Positions 51,913-61,300 of a stretch of 64,000 bases of DNA are shown here, in pieces. The DNA lies in assembly GCA_015200025.1 (NCBI GenBank), contig CP054186.1, positions 3,274,643-3,338,642 of the forward strand, written 5' to 3'. Each line of letters starts with the position of its first letter. The first letter of the stretch is position 1. The position numbers and the translations under genes are program-made. The stretch is from Phycisphaeraceae bacterium. GTDB taxonomy: Bacteria > Planctomycetota > Phycisphaerae > Phycisphaerales > UBA1924. The notes below the pieces were generated by a model that made no database searches, had not been told where the DNA came from, and saw nothing but the letters and a program-made list of their open reading frames with translations.

Positions 51913-53208
51913 ATGGCGACATTCACGTACGAGGCGTTGAACGAGTCCGGCAAGCCGCAGAAGGGGTCGATCGAGGCCGCCTCGAAGGAAGAGGCGGTCC
52001 AGAAGATCAAGGCGCAGCGGCTGTTCCCGACGGAGATCAAGGAGACCAAGGCGAAGAAGGAGCAATCCGGCGCCGTGGACGCGGCGAAGGCCCGCGGGAA
52101 GAAGAAGTCGGCGTCGTTCTCGTTCGGCGGGGTGTCGGCGAAGCTGATGACGACGTTCACGCGTCAGCTCTCGACGCTGCAGGACGCGGGCCTCCCGCTG
52201 CTGCGGTCGCTGCAGATCCTGGAGAGCCAGCAGAAGCCCGGGCTGATGAAGAACGTGCTGATCGGGGTGTGCGAGGAGGTCGAGGGGGGCGCCTCGCTGT
52301 CGGAGGCGATGAGCAAGCACCCCAAGGCGTTCGACCGGCTGTACGTGAAGATGGTGAACGCGGGTGAGATCGGCGGCGTGCTGGACGTGATCCTGCAGCG
52401 TCTGGCCGAGTTCATGGAGAAGAGCGAGCGGCTCAAGCGCAAGATCAAGGGCGCGATGGTCTACCCGATCGTGGTGGTGGTGATCGCGGCGCTGATCCTG
52501 ACGGGCATCATGGTGTTCATCATCCCGAAGTTCGAGGAGATCTTCAAGGACTTCGGGGTGGCGTTGCCCTCGCTGACGCGGGGCCTGATCTACTCGTCGC
52601 GGTGGGTGGCGGGGAACAACTCGGGCCAGGCGATCGCGGGGTGGATGATCGTGCTCCCGATGCCGATCATCCTGTGGATCGCGTTCAAGCTGATCCGTTC
52701 GGCGGGCCCGGGGCGTGCGATCACGGACACGGTCCTGCTGTGGACGCCGATCTTCGGGCCGCTGGTGAAGAAGACGATCATCGCGCGGTTCACGCGGACG
52801 CTGGGGACGCTGATCGGGGCGGGCGTGCCGATCCTGGAGGCGATCAAGATCACGTCCGAGACGAGCGGGAACTACGTGTACGAGAAGGCGCTGATGAAGG
52901 TGCACGACTCGATCCGCGAGGGCGAGAGCTTCGCGGAGCCCCTGCGTCTGTCCAAGACCTGCGACGCGATCGTGGTGAACATGATCGACGTGGGCGAGGA
53001 GACGGGCGAGATGGACCACATGCTCCTGAAGATCGCGGACAACTACGACGAGGAGGTCGACGTGGCGGTCGCGTCGCTGGTGAGCCTGCTCGAGCCGCTG
53101 ATGGTGGTGGTGCTGGGCGGGATCGTCGGGACGATCGTGGTGGCGATGTTCATGCCGATGGTGGCGATGATCCAGAGCCTCCAGGGCGGCGACAAGGGCG
53201 GGGCCTGA
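51913..53208 (+). CDS. pilC: Type IV pilus/type II secretion platform protein PilC/GspF
   Basis: 431 residues. Inner-membrane platform that couples the ATPases to pilin assembly. N-terminal motif MATFTYEALNESGKPQKGSIEA, then two copies of the T2SSF domain (TTFTRQLSTLQDAGLPLLRSLQIL at about 75 and IARFTRTLGTLIGAGVPILEAIKI at about 293), each ending in a membrane segment (VYPIVVVVIAALILTGIMVFI; LVSLLEPLMVVVLGGIVGTIVVAMFMPM). Three membrane helices are typical of the family. It is the only copy in the window, although there are two assembly ATPases. Confidence 0.93.
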   Translation: MATFTYEALNESGKPQKGSIEAASKEEAVQKIKAQRLFPTEIKETKAKKEQSGAVDAAKARGKKKSASFSFGGVSAKLMTTFTRQLSTLQDAGLPLLRSLQILESQQKPGLMKNVLIGVCEEVEGGASLSEAMSKHPKAFDRLYVKMVNAGEIGGVLDVILQRLAEFMEKSERLKRKIKGAMVYPIVVVVIAALILTGIMVFIIPKFEEIFKDFGVALPSLTRGLIYSSRWVAGNNSGQAIAGWMIVLPMPIILWIAFKLIRSAGPGRAITDTVLLWTPIFGPLVKKTIIARFTRTLGTLIGAGVPILEAIKITSETSGNYVYEKALMKVHDSIREGESFAEPLRLSKTCDAIVVNMIDVGEETGEMDHMLLKIADNYDEEVDVAVASLVSLLEPLMVVVLGGIVGTIVVAMFMPMVAMIQSLQGGDKGGA

Positions 53209-53260
53209 GATGGGCCGCCCAGGGACGCCGGGGCACGCCCCGGCCTCGAAGGAGACGCCG

Positions 53261-54364
53261 ATGCGACGGGACCCGATCATGATCCGCGGACCCAAGCCCG
53301 TGCGGGGGCCCGTGCGGGGGCCCGTGCGGGGGCCCGTGCGGGGGCCCGTGCGTGGGCGCGTGCGTGGGCGCGGCGGGTTCACGCTGATGGAGCTGCTGAT
53401 CGGGATCCTGATCATCGGGCTGCTGCTGTCGTTGTTGGTGGTGGCGGGGCGGTCGGCGCTGCGGGCCGGTCGCGGGGCGGCGGCGTCGCAGACGGTCGGG
53501 GCGCTCAAGATCGCGGTGGACCAGTTCAAGAGCGAGTTCGGGTTCCTGCCGCCTTTGGTGATGGACGAGAACCCGGGGCTGGCGCCCCCGTTCCCGGGGT
53601 ACCCGACGTACGCGGTGGGGGGCCCTCCCCCGAGCCGTCGGGCGGCGGTGTTCAACTTCAGCCTCGACAACAGCAACCGCGACCACCGGGAGTATCTCCG
53701 CGGCGTGGGGCTCTCGCCCGACGGCCCGCGGGGGAACGCGGACCGCCGGTTCAGCACGTTTTCGCTGTCGTACTACCTGGGCGGGCTGGCGGACGTGCCG
53801 GTGCCGACGAACCCGCCGACGGTGATGGACGGGGTGGAAGGGCCCGAGATGCTCACGCCGGGCTCGGACGGGACGTTCGCGCGGGCGAGCGGCGGCCGCC
53901 TGGGGAAGAAGTACGGGGCGTTCATGGACCTGGGCAAGGGCGGGCTCAAGACGCTCGATCTTGACGCGAGCGAGGGGCAGGCGCGGACGGGGCGGGTCGA
54001 GCTGCGTGACAGCCGGGGGATCGCGATCCGGTATTACCGGTGGCTCCCCGGCCGGCCGAACTCGACGACGACGGACCTGACGCTCAACGGTCAGTTCCAG
54101 GCGGCGTGGACCAACATCCCGAGCCTGGTGGACGATTGGCAGGGGCGCGGGGACGACGCGCCCAACCCGGCGTTCCGCGACGCGGGGTACGCGATCGTGG
54201 CGGCGGGGGCGGACGGGGTGTTCGGGGATTTCGCGCTCGAGGGCGACGGGGACGCGGCGAAGTACGCGAGCCTGTGCCGCGACGTGGGCCTGCCCCCGGA
54301 CGCGACCCCGGCGCAGTTCCGGCGCAAGGCGTCCGCGGACAACGCGGTGGAGGTGGGCCGATGA
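53261..54364 (+). CDS. Pseudopilin 1 with (PVRG)n repeat leader
   Basis: 367 residues from ATG 53261, chosen for AAGGAG 7 nt upstream; ATG 53210 is in frame but lacks a Shine-Dalgarno. The class III leader is unusually long (about 38 residues) and contains five PVRG units and one RVRG before RGG. The processing site GG-FTLMELLIGILIIGLLLSLLVV has Glu at +5 and Gly at -1. The body, rich in Gly/Pro/Arg, includes LKIAVDQFKSEFGFLPPLV, like the GspG-type region after the helix, and a long C-terminal domain. Stop overlaps the next ATG (ATGA). Confidence 0.85.
   Translation: MRRDPIMIRGPKPVRGPVRGPVRGPVRGPVRGRVRGRGGFTLMELLIGILIIGLLLSLLVVAGRSALRAGRGAAASQTVGALKIAVDQFKSEFGFLPPLVMDENPGLAPPFPGYPTYAVGGPPPSRRAAVFNFSLDNSNRDHREYLRGVGLSPDGPRGNADRRFSTFSLSYYLGGLADVPVPTNPPTVMDGVEGPEMLTPGSDGTFARASGGRLGKKYGAFMDLGKGGLKTLDLDASEGQARTGRVELRDSRGIAIRYYRWLPGRPNSTTTDLTLNGQFQAAWTNIPSLVDDWQGRGDDAPNPAFRDAGYAIVAAGADGVFGDFALEGDGDAAKYASLCRDVGLPPDATPAQFRRKASADNAVEVGR
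53297..53368 (+). repeat. 12-bp tandem repeat in a prepilin leader
   Basis: Four perfect copies of CCCGTGCGGGGG (53297-53344) plus two degenerate copies, in frame, encoding the PVRG units immediately before the prepilin cleavage site. Confidence 0.9.
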
Positions 54365-55473
54365 AAGCCGCGACGACCGTCCGCGCGTTCACGCTGACCG
54401 AGCTCCTGGTGGTGATCGCGATCCTGGTGATCCTGGTCCTGGTGGGGCTGCCGGCGTTCGCGTCGGTCTTGTACGCGAGCAACCGGACGGTGGCGGAGAA
54501 CGCGCTGCGGGCGGGGATGTCGGCGGCCCGCGACGCGGCGGTCCGCAACCGTGTCGAGTCGGCGGCGGTGTTCTTCTACGAGCCCGGCGGTCGGACGATC
54601 ATCGTCCCGTGCGTGAGGGTGGGATCGGTCCTGGACGTGGACGGGGCGGGCGCCTCGGTGGAGCGGAGCGTGTTCGCCCCGGTGGGGGTGATCGAGCCGC
54701 AGCAACTGCCGCGCGGGTGGATGGTGCGCGGGTACGCGCCGTCGGGGACGCTCCATTCGAACACGAACCGCAACTATTGGTACGAACCGCGGCCGGGGCG
54801 CGTCCACGACGCGACGGAAGGGAGCTGGGTCTTCCCTGAGACGGGGTTCTACGGCGTCGACGGCGGGACGGCCAACGACGGGAACAACCGACAGACGTTC
54901 ATGGTCCGCTTCGAGGCGGGGACGGGGAACGTGATCGTGTCCGACTTCGGGCCCGCGGTCGTGGTCTCGCCGAGGCCTTCGGCGGTGGGGCGGGTGGCGC
55001 TCAACCGGGGCGTGAACGCGTGGCAGAGGCCCGACGTGGCGGAGAACGTGTCGCTGTGGGCGAGCCGGTTCTTGGCGAGGCCCTCGGGCGCGGTCCCGGG
55101 CGGGGTGACGGACATCCAGCGTCGTCAGATCATCGGGAACGAGTCGGCGGACACGGTGCTGGCCGGCGCGGTGTCGCTGATCGCGTTGTACGACGAGCAG
55201 AAGTTGGCGTCGGCGTTGGGGGCGCGGGGCCTGAACCGGGTGAGCGGGAGTTTGTACCTGATGCCCGACGAGACGCCGCCCAACCGGGTCGGTGGCTCGC
55301 CCGATCTCGACCCGCAGTTGTTCCCCGGCGGTCTCAACGCGGCGAACGTGGGGCGGGATATCGACCTGTGGCTGACGGGTCAGTTGCAACGCGGCGGCCG
55401 GTTCGTCGAATCGGACACCGTGCTGCTGGTGTTCGACACGTTCACGGGGCAGCCCAGGGAGGTCAAGCCGTGA
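54361..55473 (+). CDS. Pseudopilin 2
   Basis: 370 residues from ATG 54361, overlapping the previous stop codon. Leader MKAATTVRA then [23 protein letters not shown]: class III signal with Glu at +5 and Ala at -1. The segment following the helix, RTVAENALRAGMSAARDAAVRN, resembles GspH/FimT minor pseudopilins. The large remaining domain has no recognisable fold. The stop codon overlaps the GTG start of the next gene (GTGA), showing translational coupling. Confidence 0.85.
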   Translation: MKAATTVRAFTLTELLVVIAILVILVLVGLPAFASVLYASNRTVAENALRAGMSAARDAAVRNRVESAAVFFYEPGGRTIIVPCVRVGSVLDVDGAGASVERSVFAPVGVIEPQQLPRGWMVRGYAPSGTLHSNTNRNYWYEPRPGRVHDATEGSWVFPETGFYGVDGGTANDGNNRQTFMVRFEAGTGNVIVSDFGPAVVVSPRPSAVGRVALNRGVNAWQRPDVAENVSLWASRFLARPSGAVPGGVTDIQRRQIIGNESADTVLAGAVSLIALYDEQKLASALGARGLNRVSGSLYLMPDETPPNRVGGSPDLDPQLFPGGLNAANVGRDIDLWLTGQLQRGGRFVESDTVLLVFDTFTGQPREVKP

Positions 55474-56447
55474 GGAAGGGCTTTAGCCTCGTCGAGGTGC
55501 TGATCGGTGTGCTGGTGCTGGGGCTCTCGCTCCTGGGGCTGGCGGCGGTGTTCCCGGCGATCGTTCGGGAGCAACGGATCTCCCGCGAGACCATCGTCGG
55601 GAAGTCCATCGAACGCTCCGCGGAGACGTACCTGCGCAACCGCGGCGGGCTCAACCGCCCCGACCGGCTCGGCGGGTGGTCGCGTCTCTCGGCGACCTTG
55701 GGCCGCCGGCAGGACGGGCGGCAGTGGAGCGCGTCGCTGGGCCCCTGGACCAACGGGAACTACCAGCCCTCGGGCCGGATCCAGATCCCGTTGGCGCTGG
55801 ACCTGGCGGTGGCGGAGCGGCTGTGGCCCCTGCCCGACCGCAACGGGCAGGGCGACGACCCGCAGTTCGTGTGGGACCTGGCGGTGTGCGCGATCAACGA
55901 CCCCGACACCAACGCGGAGGACACGACCGTCGCGATCGGCCCGCTGCGGGTGGCGCTCTTTGTCCGGCGGATCGACCCGCAGATCAGGGTCCCGCGCGGG
56001 CAGACGCTCGCGGGGGTGCTGACCGACGACTCGGACGCGATCGTGCCGGTGGCGGCGGACGCCTCGACGGGCGAGGCGACGCTCGCGGGGCTGTGGACCG
56101 GCGGGGCGACGCGGTACAGCGCGCCGATCACGGCGGACGTGACGGGCGTGCTTCGGAGCCGCAACAACGGGCCGTACGACACGCTGGCGCTGGCGCCCAC
56201 GGGGAACGGGCTGCAGGGATCGGTGCGGCTGGCGAGGCAGATCGGGCAGAAATTGGTGGACAACCTCGGGACGGTGTACACGGTGACGGGGGTGCCCGAG
56301 GGCCAACCCGGGCGGGTGGTGGTGGAGCCCCCGGTGTCGGCGTTGGTGATCAAGGACGTGCAGTCCGGGCAGCCGCTGCGTCGGGTGCAGGTGGTGTTCA
56401 CGCCGCAGATCCCGGCGTCGGCGACGGTGCTGCAGATCAACCCGTGA
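55470..56447 (+). CDS. Pseudopilin 3 (PilV/GspI-like)
   Basis: 325 residues from GTG 55470, with an AGGGAGG Shine-Dalgarno inside the previous gene. Leader VRKG then FSLVEVLIGVLVLGLSLLGLAAVFPAI: short leader, Gly at -1 and Glu at +5; the FSLVEVLIG form is typical of PilV/GspI minor pseudopilins. The C-terminal domain is beta-rich with VTGVPEGQPGRVVVEPP and ends VLQINP. It is coupled by overlap to genes on one or both sides. Confidence 0.85.
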   Translation: MRKGFSLVEVLIGVLVLGLSLLGLAAVFPAIVREQRISRETIVGKSIERSAETYLRNRGGLNRPDRLGGWSRLSATLGRRQDGRQWSASLGPWTNGNYQPSGRIQIPLALDLAVAERLWPLPDRNGQGDDPQFVWDLAVCAINDPDTNAEDTTVAIGPLRVALFVRRIDPQIRVPRGQTLAGVLTDDSDAIVPVAADASTGEATLAGLWTGGATRYSAPITADVTGVLRSRNNGPYDTLALAPTGNGLQGSVRLARQIGQKLVDNLGTVYTVTGVPEGQPGRVVVEPPVSALVIKDVQSGQPLRRVQVVFTPQIPASATVLQINP

Positions 56448-56497
56448 GGACGACCGGGGACCAACCAACGGGCGCCGTAGCGCCCAGCGAGGCAGAC

Positions 56498-58216
56498 GTG
56501 CGGAACGGAACGACCAATCGGGCAACGGGCGCCGGCGCGGGGGCGCGGGCGGGCGGATTCACGCTGGTGGAACTGCTCGTGGCGATCGGTGCGGTGTCGA
56601 TCGTGGCGGTGGGCCTCGCGGCGATCTTCCAGACGATCACCCGGACGGTGACGGGCGGGCAGCGGGTCAGCGCGCTGACGCAGTACGCGGCGACGCTCGA
56701 GACGCAGCTCCGGGACGACTTCGCGAGGATGACGCGTGAGGGGTTCCTGGTGATCCGTCACCAGGCGACGACGAGCCCGTCGGGGGTCGCGGGGATGCCC
56801 GCGCCCGGCGAGCAACTGCCGGTGCTCGTTCACCGGGAGGACAGCAACCCGCGGGTCCGGCGCGTGGACGAGATCATGTTCATCGCGCAGGGGGACTTCC
56901 GGACGGCGCGCGAGCCGCTCAACCCCGAGATGGTCGCGAGGTCGACGTACGCGTCGATCTACTACGGGCACGGGCTGCGGCCGATCCAGGACAACGACCC
57001 GCTGAGGCTCCGCCCCAACTTCAACGAGGACAACGCCCGGGCGCGTGCGCCCTGGCTGGGCGAGCGGAGCCCGACGCCCGGCGACGTGTACCCGAGCCAG
57101 TACGCGGCGGACTGGACGCTGCTGAGGAAGGCGACGCTCCTGGTCCAGCCCGGGACGTCGCGCCAGCCGGTGCCCGGGACGGGGTGGCCCGCGGGGCTGA
57201 CGCCCCGGCGCGACAACGTCCGCGACAGCGACAACCAGATCATGCTCCAGCCGGCGGCGTCGAGCCTGTTCCGGCGGTGGTCGAGTTTCGTGCACGTGCG
57301 CCCGGTGGACGTGGTGCGGTGGGACCCCCCAGCGAACCGCCCGCCCATGCTCTCGAGCGGGCTGGTGGACATCGCGACGGCGGACCCGACGGAACTGCGG
57401 GCGGTGGTGCAGTCGTGCAACCTGTGGCCGGAGGAAGTGACGCGGCGTGCCGACTTGTTCCCCCCGGTGGGGCAGCCCTCGCCGATCAACGGGGAGTTCG
57501 AGCAGGTCCAGGGTGACCGCCGCGAGTTGAACCGGATGCACGCGTGGATGCGGAACGCGTTGCCGGCGCAATCGAGCATGAAGCCGCAGTTCGACAACTC
57601 GTCGGGCCGCTGGCTCGACATGCCCAACGCGGCGGAGCCCGCCGGGGCGAGGGTGCGGTTCGAGGAATACCCGCCGGATTACCTCGGGGTGATCACGGAC
57701 AACTGGCCCAACGCGGCGTTCCGCGGCTCTCGCCGGGCGGACCAGACGATGCTGACGCAGTCGCGGTTCGTCCCGCGGTGCAGCGAGTTCATCGTCGAGT
57801 GGTCGTTCGGGGAGACGGAGAACCTGGGCAACGGGGTGACGAGGGTCAAGTGGTACGGGACGAGCGAGGTCCAGGGCGGGCGGATCGCCTTCCGGCGGTA
57901 CGACCAGAGGCTGTACCGCCCGTTCGAGGGCCGGGGCGGGTTCGCGGCGTCGCACGTCGTGGACCCCGACCTGGTGTACAGCTCGGCGATCCCGCAGGTC
58001 GGGGACCCGCTGACGGCGTGCTTCGGGTGGATCGACCCGACGTACCGCCCCCCGACGGCGCAGCAGCAGCAGGCCGACCCCAACGCGCCGCAGAGCGTGC
58101 CGTGGGCGTGGCCCAAGATGGTCCGGATCACGATCGCGATCGTGGACGACAAGGACCCATCGATCGAGGAGCGGCTGCAGTTCGTGCTGGAGACGCCCGG
58201 GACGCCCGCGCCGTAA
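56498..58216 (+). CDS. Pseudopilin 4 (GspJ/PilW-like)
   Basis: 572 residues from GTG 56498, chosen for GAGG 5 nt upstream; an in-frame GTG at 56444 overlaps the preceding stop codon and is an equally arguable coupled start, adding 18 residues. Leader ends RAGG then FTLVELLVAIGAVSIVAVGLAAIF, with Glu +5. The segment TLETQLRDDFARMTREGFLVI is the pattern of GspJ/PilW proteins after the helix. At over 550 residues it is about three times a normal GspJ. No enzymatic motif is seen. Confidence 0.83.
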   Translation: MRNGTTNRATGAGAGARAGGFTLVELLVAIGAVSIVAVGLAAIFQTITRTVTGGQRVSALTQYAATLETQLRDDFARMTREGFLVIRHQATTSPSGVAGMPAPGEQLPVLVHREDSNPRVRRVDEIMFIAQGDFRTAREPLNPEMVARSTYASIYYGHGLRPIQDNDPLRLRPNFNEDNARARAPWLGERSPTPGDVYPSQYAADWTLLRKATLLVQPGTSRQPVPGTGWPAGLTPRRDNVRDSDNQIMLQPAASSLFRRWSSFVHVRPVDVVRWDPPANRPPMLSSGLVDIATADPTELRAVVQSCNLWPEEVTRRADLFPPVGQPSPINGEFEQVQGDRRELNRMHAWMRNALPAQSSMKPQFDNSSGRWLDMPNAAEPAGARVRFEEYPPDYLGVITDNWPNAAFRGSRRADQTMLTQSRFVPRCSEFIVEWSFGETENLGNGVTRVKWYGTSEVQGGRIAFRRYDQRLYRPFEGRGGFAASHVVDPDLVYSSAIPQVGDPLTACFGWIDPTYRPPTAQQQQADPNAPQSVPWAWPKMVRITIAIVDDKDPSIEERLQFVLETPGTPAP

Positions 58217-58245
58217 GGGCGGGTTCGCGCGGACGGTTCGACTGG

Positions 58246-58327
58246 CGGGTGGTGGGGGAGTCGGGGTTGGACGGTGGGGGGGATGGTGGGGGGCGGTGGG
58301 GGATGGTGGGGGGATGGTGGGGGGTTG
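58246..58327 (+). repeat. G-rich imperfect repeat in front of the giant GspK-like gene
   Basis: Repeated GGTGGGGGGAT-like units and G runs of four to seven, able to form G-quadruplexes on the coding (mRNA-like) strand. It occupies the 121-nt gap, the widest in this part of the operon, and ends about 10 nt before ATG 58338, next to the GGAG Shine-Dalgarno. Confidence 0.65.
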
Positions 58328-58337
58328 GAGTGCGGCT

Positions 58338-61300
58338 ATGACGATGCGGCAGATCATCGGGACCGTCGGACAGTTCGCTCGCCGTGGGCTGGGCCGGGCG
58401 GCGTACGCCATCGGCGGGGGCTCCCGCGGCGGCGTGCGCGTGCTCCTGGCGGCGGTGGGGGCGCCCGCGGGCGTCTCTCGGACGCGCCGGGGCACGTTCC
58501 TGATTTTGGTCGTTGGGACGTTGGCGCTCCTGGCGGTGATCACCCTCATCCACTTCGCCGTCGGGCAGGCGGACCGGCGGACGAGCACGTCGCTGGTGCG
58601 GGCCGACCGGCTCGAGCAGGTCCCCGACCTGGTGCGTGATTACATCGCGCAGATCATCGCGGACGACGTGGTGGTCCGCGTGCCCGAGGACATGAACGAC
58701 CAGCTCCCCGCGGAGCGGCGGCGGTTCCGGCGCGAGTCGTGGGACTACCCGTGGACCGACTGGCGGTACGATTCGAGCGACGCCCGCGAGACGCTCGGGC
58801 AGGGCCTGGCGAACCCGGCGTACTTCCGCGTGGTGGGGATCGGGTCGGACCCGTGGCTGGCGTCGACGGAGCCGACCTACCTGAACTTCGGGGTGGACTC
58901 GAACAACCCGCACGCGAACGCGGGGCGGCCGTACCTGGACATGCGCGACTGGGCGCAGATGAGCGTGGTCTCGCCGGACGGGCGGGCGGTCAACCTGTAC
59001 AACCTGCGGAACAACTTCGACGCCGAGCCGGGGTTCGGGCGGGTCGGCGGGCGCAACCGCATGAGCGAGGGCCTCTGGCTCTCCGATCAGAACGGCCGCC
59101 CGACGAACCAGACGGACTTCGGCGAGGCGGCGACGGGGGCGGCGGCGCGCCGCCCGGCGACGTGGTTCAGCCGGCAGCGTGGCGCGTTCCGCCCCGCGGA
59201 CGCGGACCACGCGAGGGTGGACGCGAACCTCCGCCCGTCGCGGCCCGAGTGGCTCCTCTACCAGTTCGCCGACGCGGACGGGGACGGGTTCCTCGACAGC
59301 CGGTTCCAGGAACTCGTGGACGCCCGCGACCCCAACGCGCCGGTGAGCGCGCTGCCCAACGACGGGCGGATCCGCTGGTTCGTCGCCCCGCGGATCATCG
59401 ACCTCTCGGGGCTGGTGAACGTGAACACGGCGTCGGACGCGGGCGTGGCGCCCAAGGCCTCGGCGCCCCTGGGCGTGAGCCCGGCTGACATCGACCTGGT
59501 CCGCCTGCTGCAGATGCAGGACGCGTACGACTCGCACCAACAGCCCTCGGGGCTCGACGGGATCCGCCAGCCGGTGACGGCGCCGGGCGTGCCCCCGGCC
59601 GACCCGGCGGACTACTCGACGTACAACCTGCGGGTGGCGCGCGAGGGCGGGCTCAAGGCGTACGACGCGATGCGGGCGTCGATCGACACGCTCCGCATCC
59701 CCGAGACCACCGAGACGATCCAGCCGTGGGACTGGCAGAACGCCGACCGGCGGTTCGATTATTTCCGTGACACCTCGGGCTTCATCGCCGGGGCCTCGGC
59801 GCGGGGCACCGACTTCGTCATGGGCGGGCTGTTCCCGGCGGGCGATTCGTTCGAGTTGTTGCACATGTTCGGGGTCAACGACCCGACGATCACCTCGCGG
59901 CTCGAGCTGGTCCTGGGCGGGCGGCTGGGGACCGGGCAGGGCGTGTCGAGGTTCAGCCCCCTGCGCGATAACCGCGGGCTCGCGGTCGAACGCGACAAGC
60001 GCGACCTCGACGGCGACGGGCGGGCCGACAACGACGCGATGCTCCAGGTCGCGGCGGACGCCCGAAAGCGCGTCACGACCTACAACGGGGCCCGCCCCCT
60101 GCAGTCGAGGATCGACCCCTCGGCGGGGAGTCTCAACAGCTTCGACACCAAGTACGCGCCGCGGGAGCTGTTCGCGGCGAACGGGTCGGCCAACGCGTTC
60201 GGGCTCTTCGAGCTGTACGCGAACGCGCTGATGGGGGCGTCGAACGTCAAGTTCGCGCCGGGGGTTAATGCGCCCTCGCCATGGCCCACGCAGGCCGGGG
60301 GCGGCGGGACGGTCTGGGAGCAGTGCCGCACGATGTTCTACGGGCACCAGGGGCCCGAGCTCCCGCTGCTGCTCTCGGCGTTCATGGGCGTGAACATGGC
60401 CGACGCGTACGACAACGACGCGGAGAGCACGAAGCGGACGGTCCTGTTCGACCGCAGCATCCGGGACCGCCTGGGCGACCCGCAGGGCGGGAACGTGAAC
60501 CAGCCCCGCAACGCCGACAACATCCCGGCGTTCCCGTGGTGGACGCAGGGCGGGTTCGACGTCGATCCGGCGGACCAGCCCGAGGAGCTCAGCCGGCTCG
60601 CGTCGACGCAGAACGGGGAGGCGCCGATCGCGCCCGCGGTGAACGTCTTCGGGATCGAGTCGCAGCCGTTCATCACGCAGTTCGGGGTCTACACCGCGTG
60701 GGTGGACATGCCCCCCGCCGGGGGCGGCGACCCGGACTCGCAGCCCATCGACGACCCGGGCGGCGGCGGGCTGGGCCTCCCCCGCGGGTACATCACCATC
60801 AACGGGACCATCGCGGCGAACAACTCGGACTTCCTCTTCCGGGCGTTCGTCGTCCAACTGACCAACCCCTTCGATCAGCCGGTGACGCTCTCGTCCGCGG
60901 CGTTCGCGGGCGACGTGGCGCTCAACTCCGAGGCGTCGTTCTATTACCTTCGGGTGACCGACGACGCGCAGGCGGTCAAGCAGACGATCAAGCTCTGCGA
61001 GGTCTCGGGCGAGGAGAACGGGCTGCCGCAGTTCTCGGGGATCACCATCGGGCCCGGTGAGACGATCGTCTGCTACGCGCTCTCCGAATCGCTCGAGCGG
61101 ATCGCGAGGAAGATCGACGACGCGGACGAGTCCATCACGGGCACGGGCCCGGCCGCGGGGCGCTTCCGCCAGTGGGCCCAGACCCAGTTCGGCCGCAACG
61201 GGGCGAACGGGGTGGTGCGCGTGGTGCAGGTCCCGCGGGTGACGGGGGCGTGGGTCCGCGATTCGTCGTTCGAGGAATTCCTCTCGACGGGCGAATCGGG

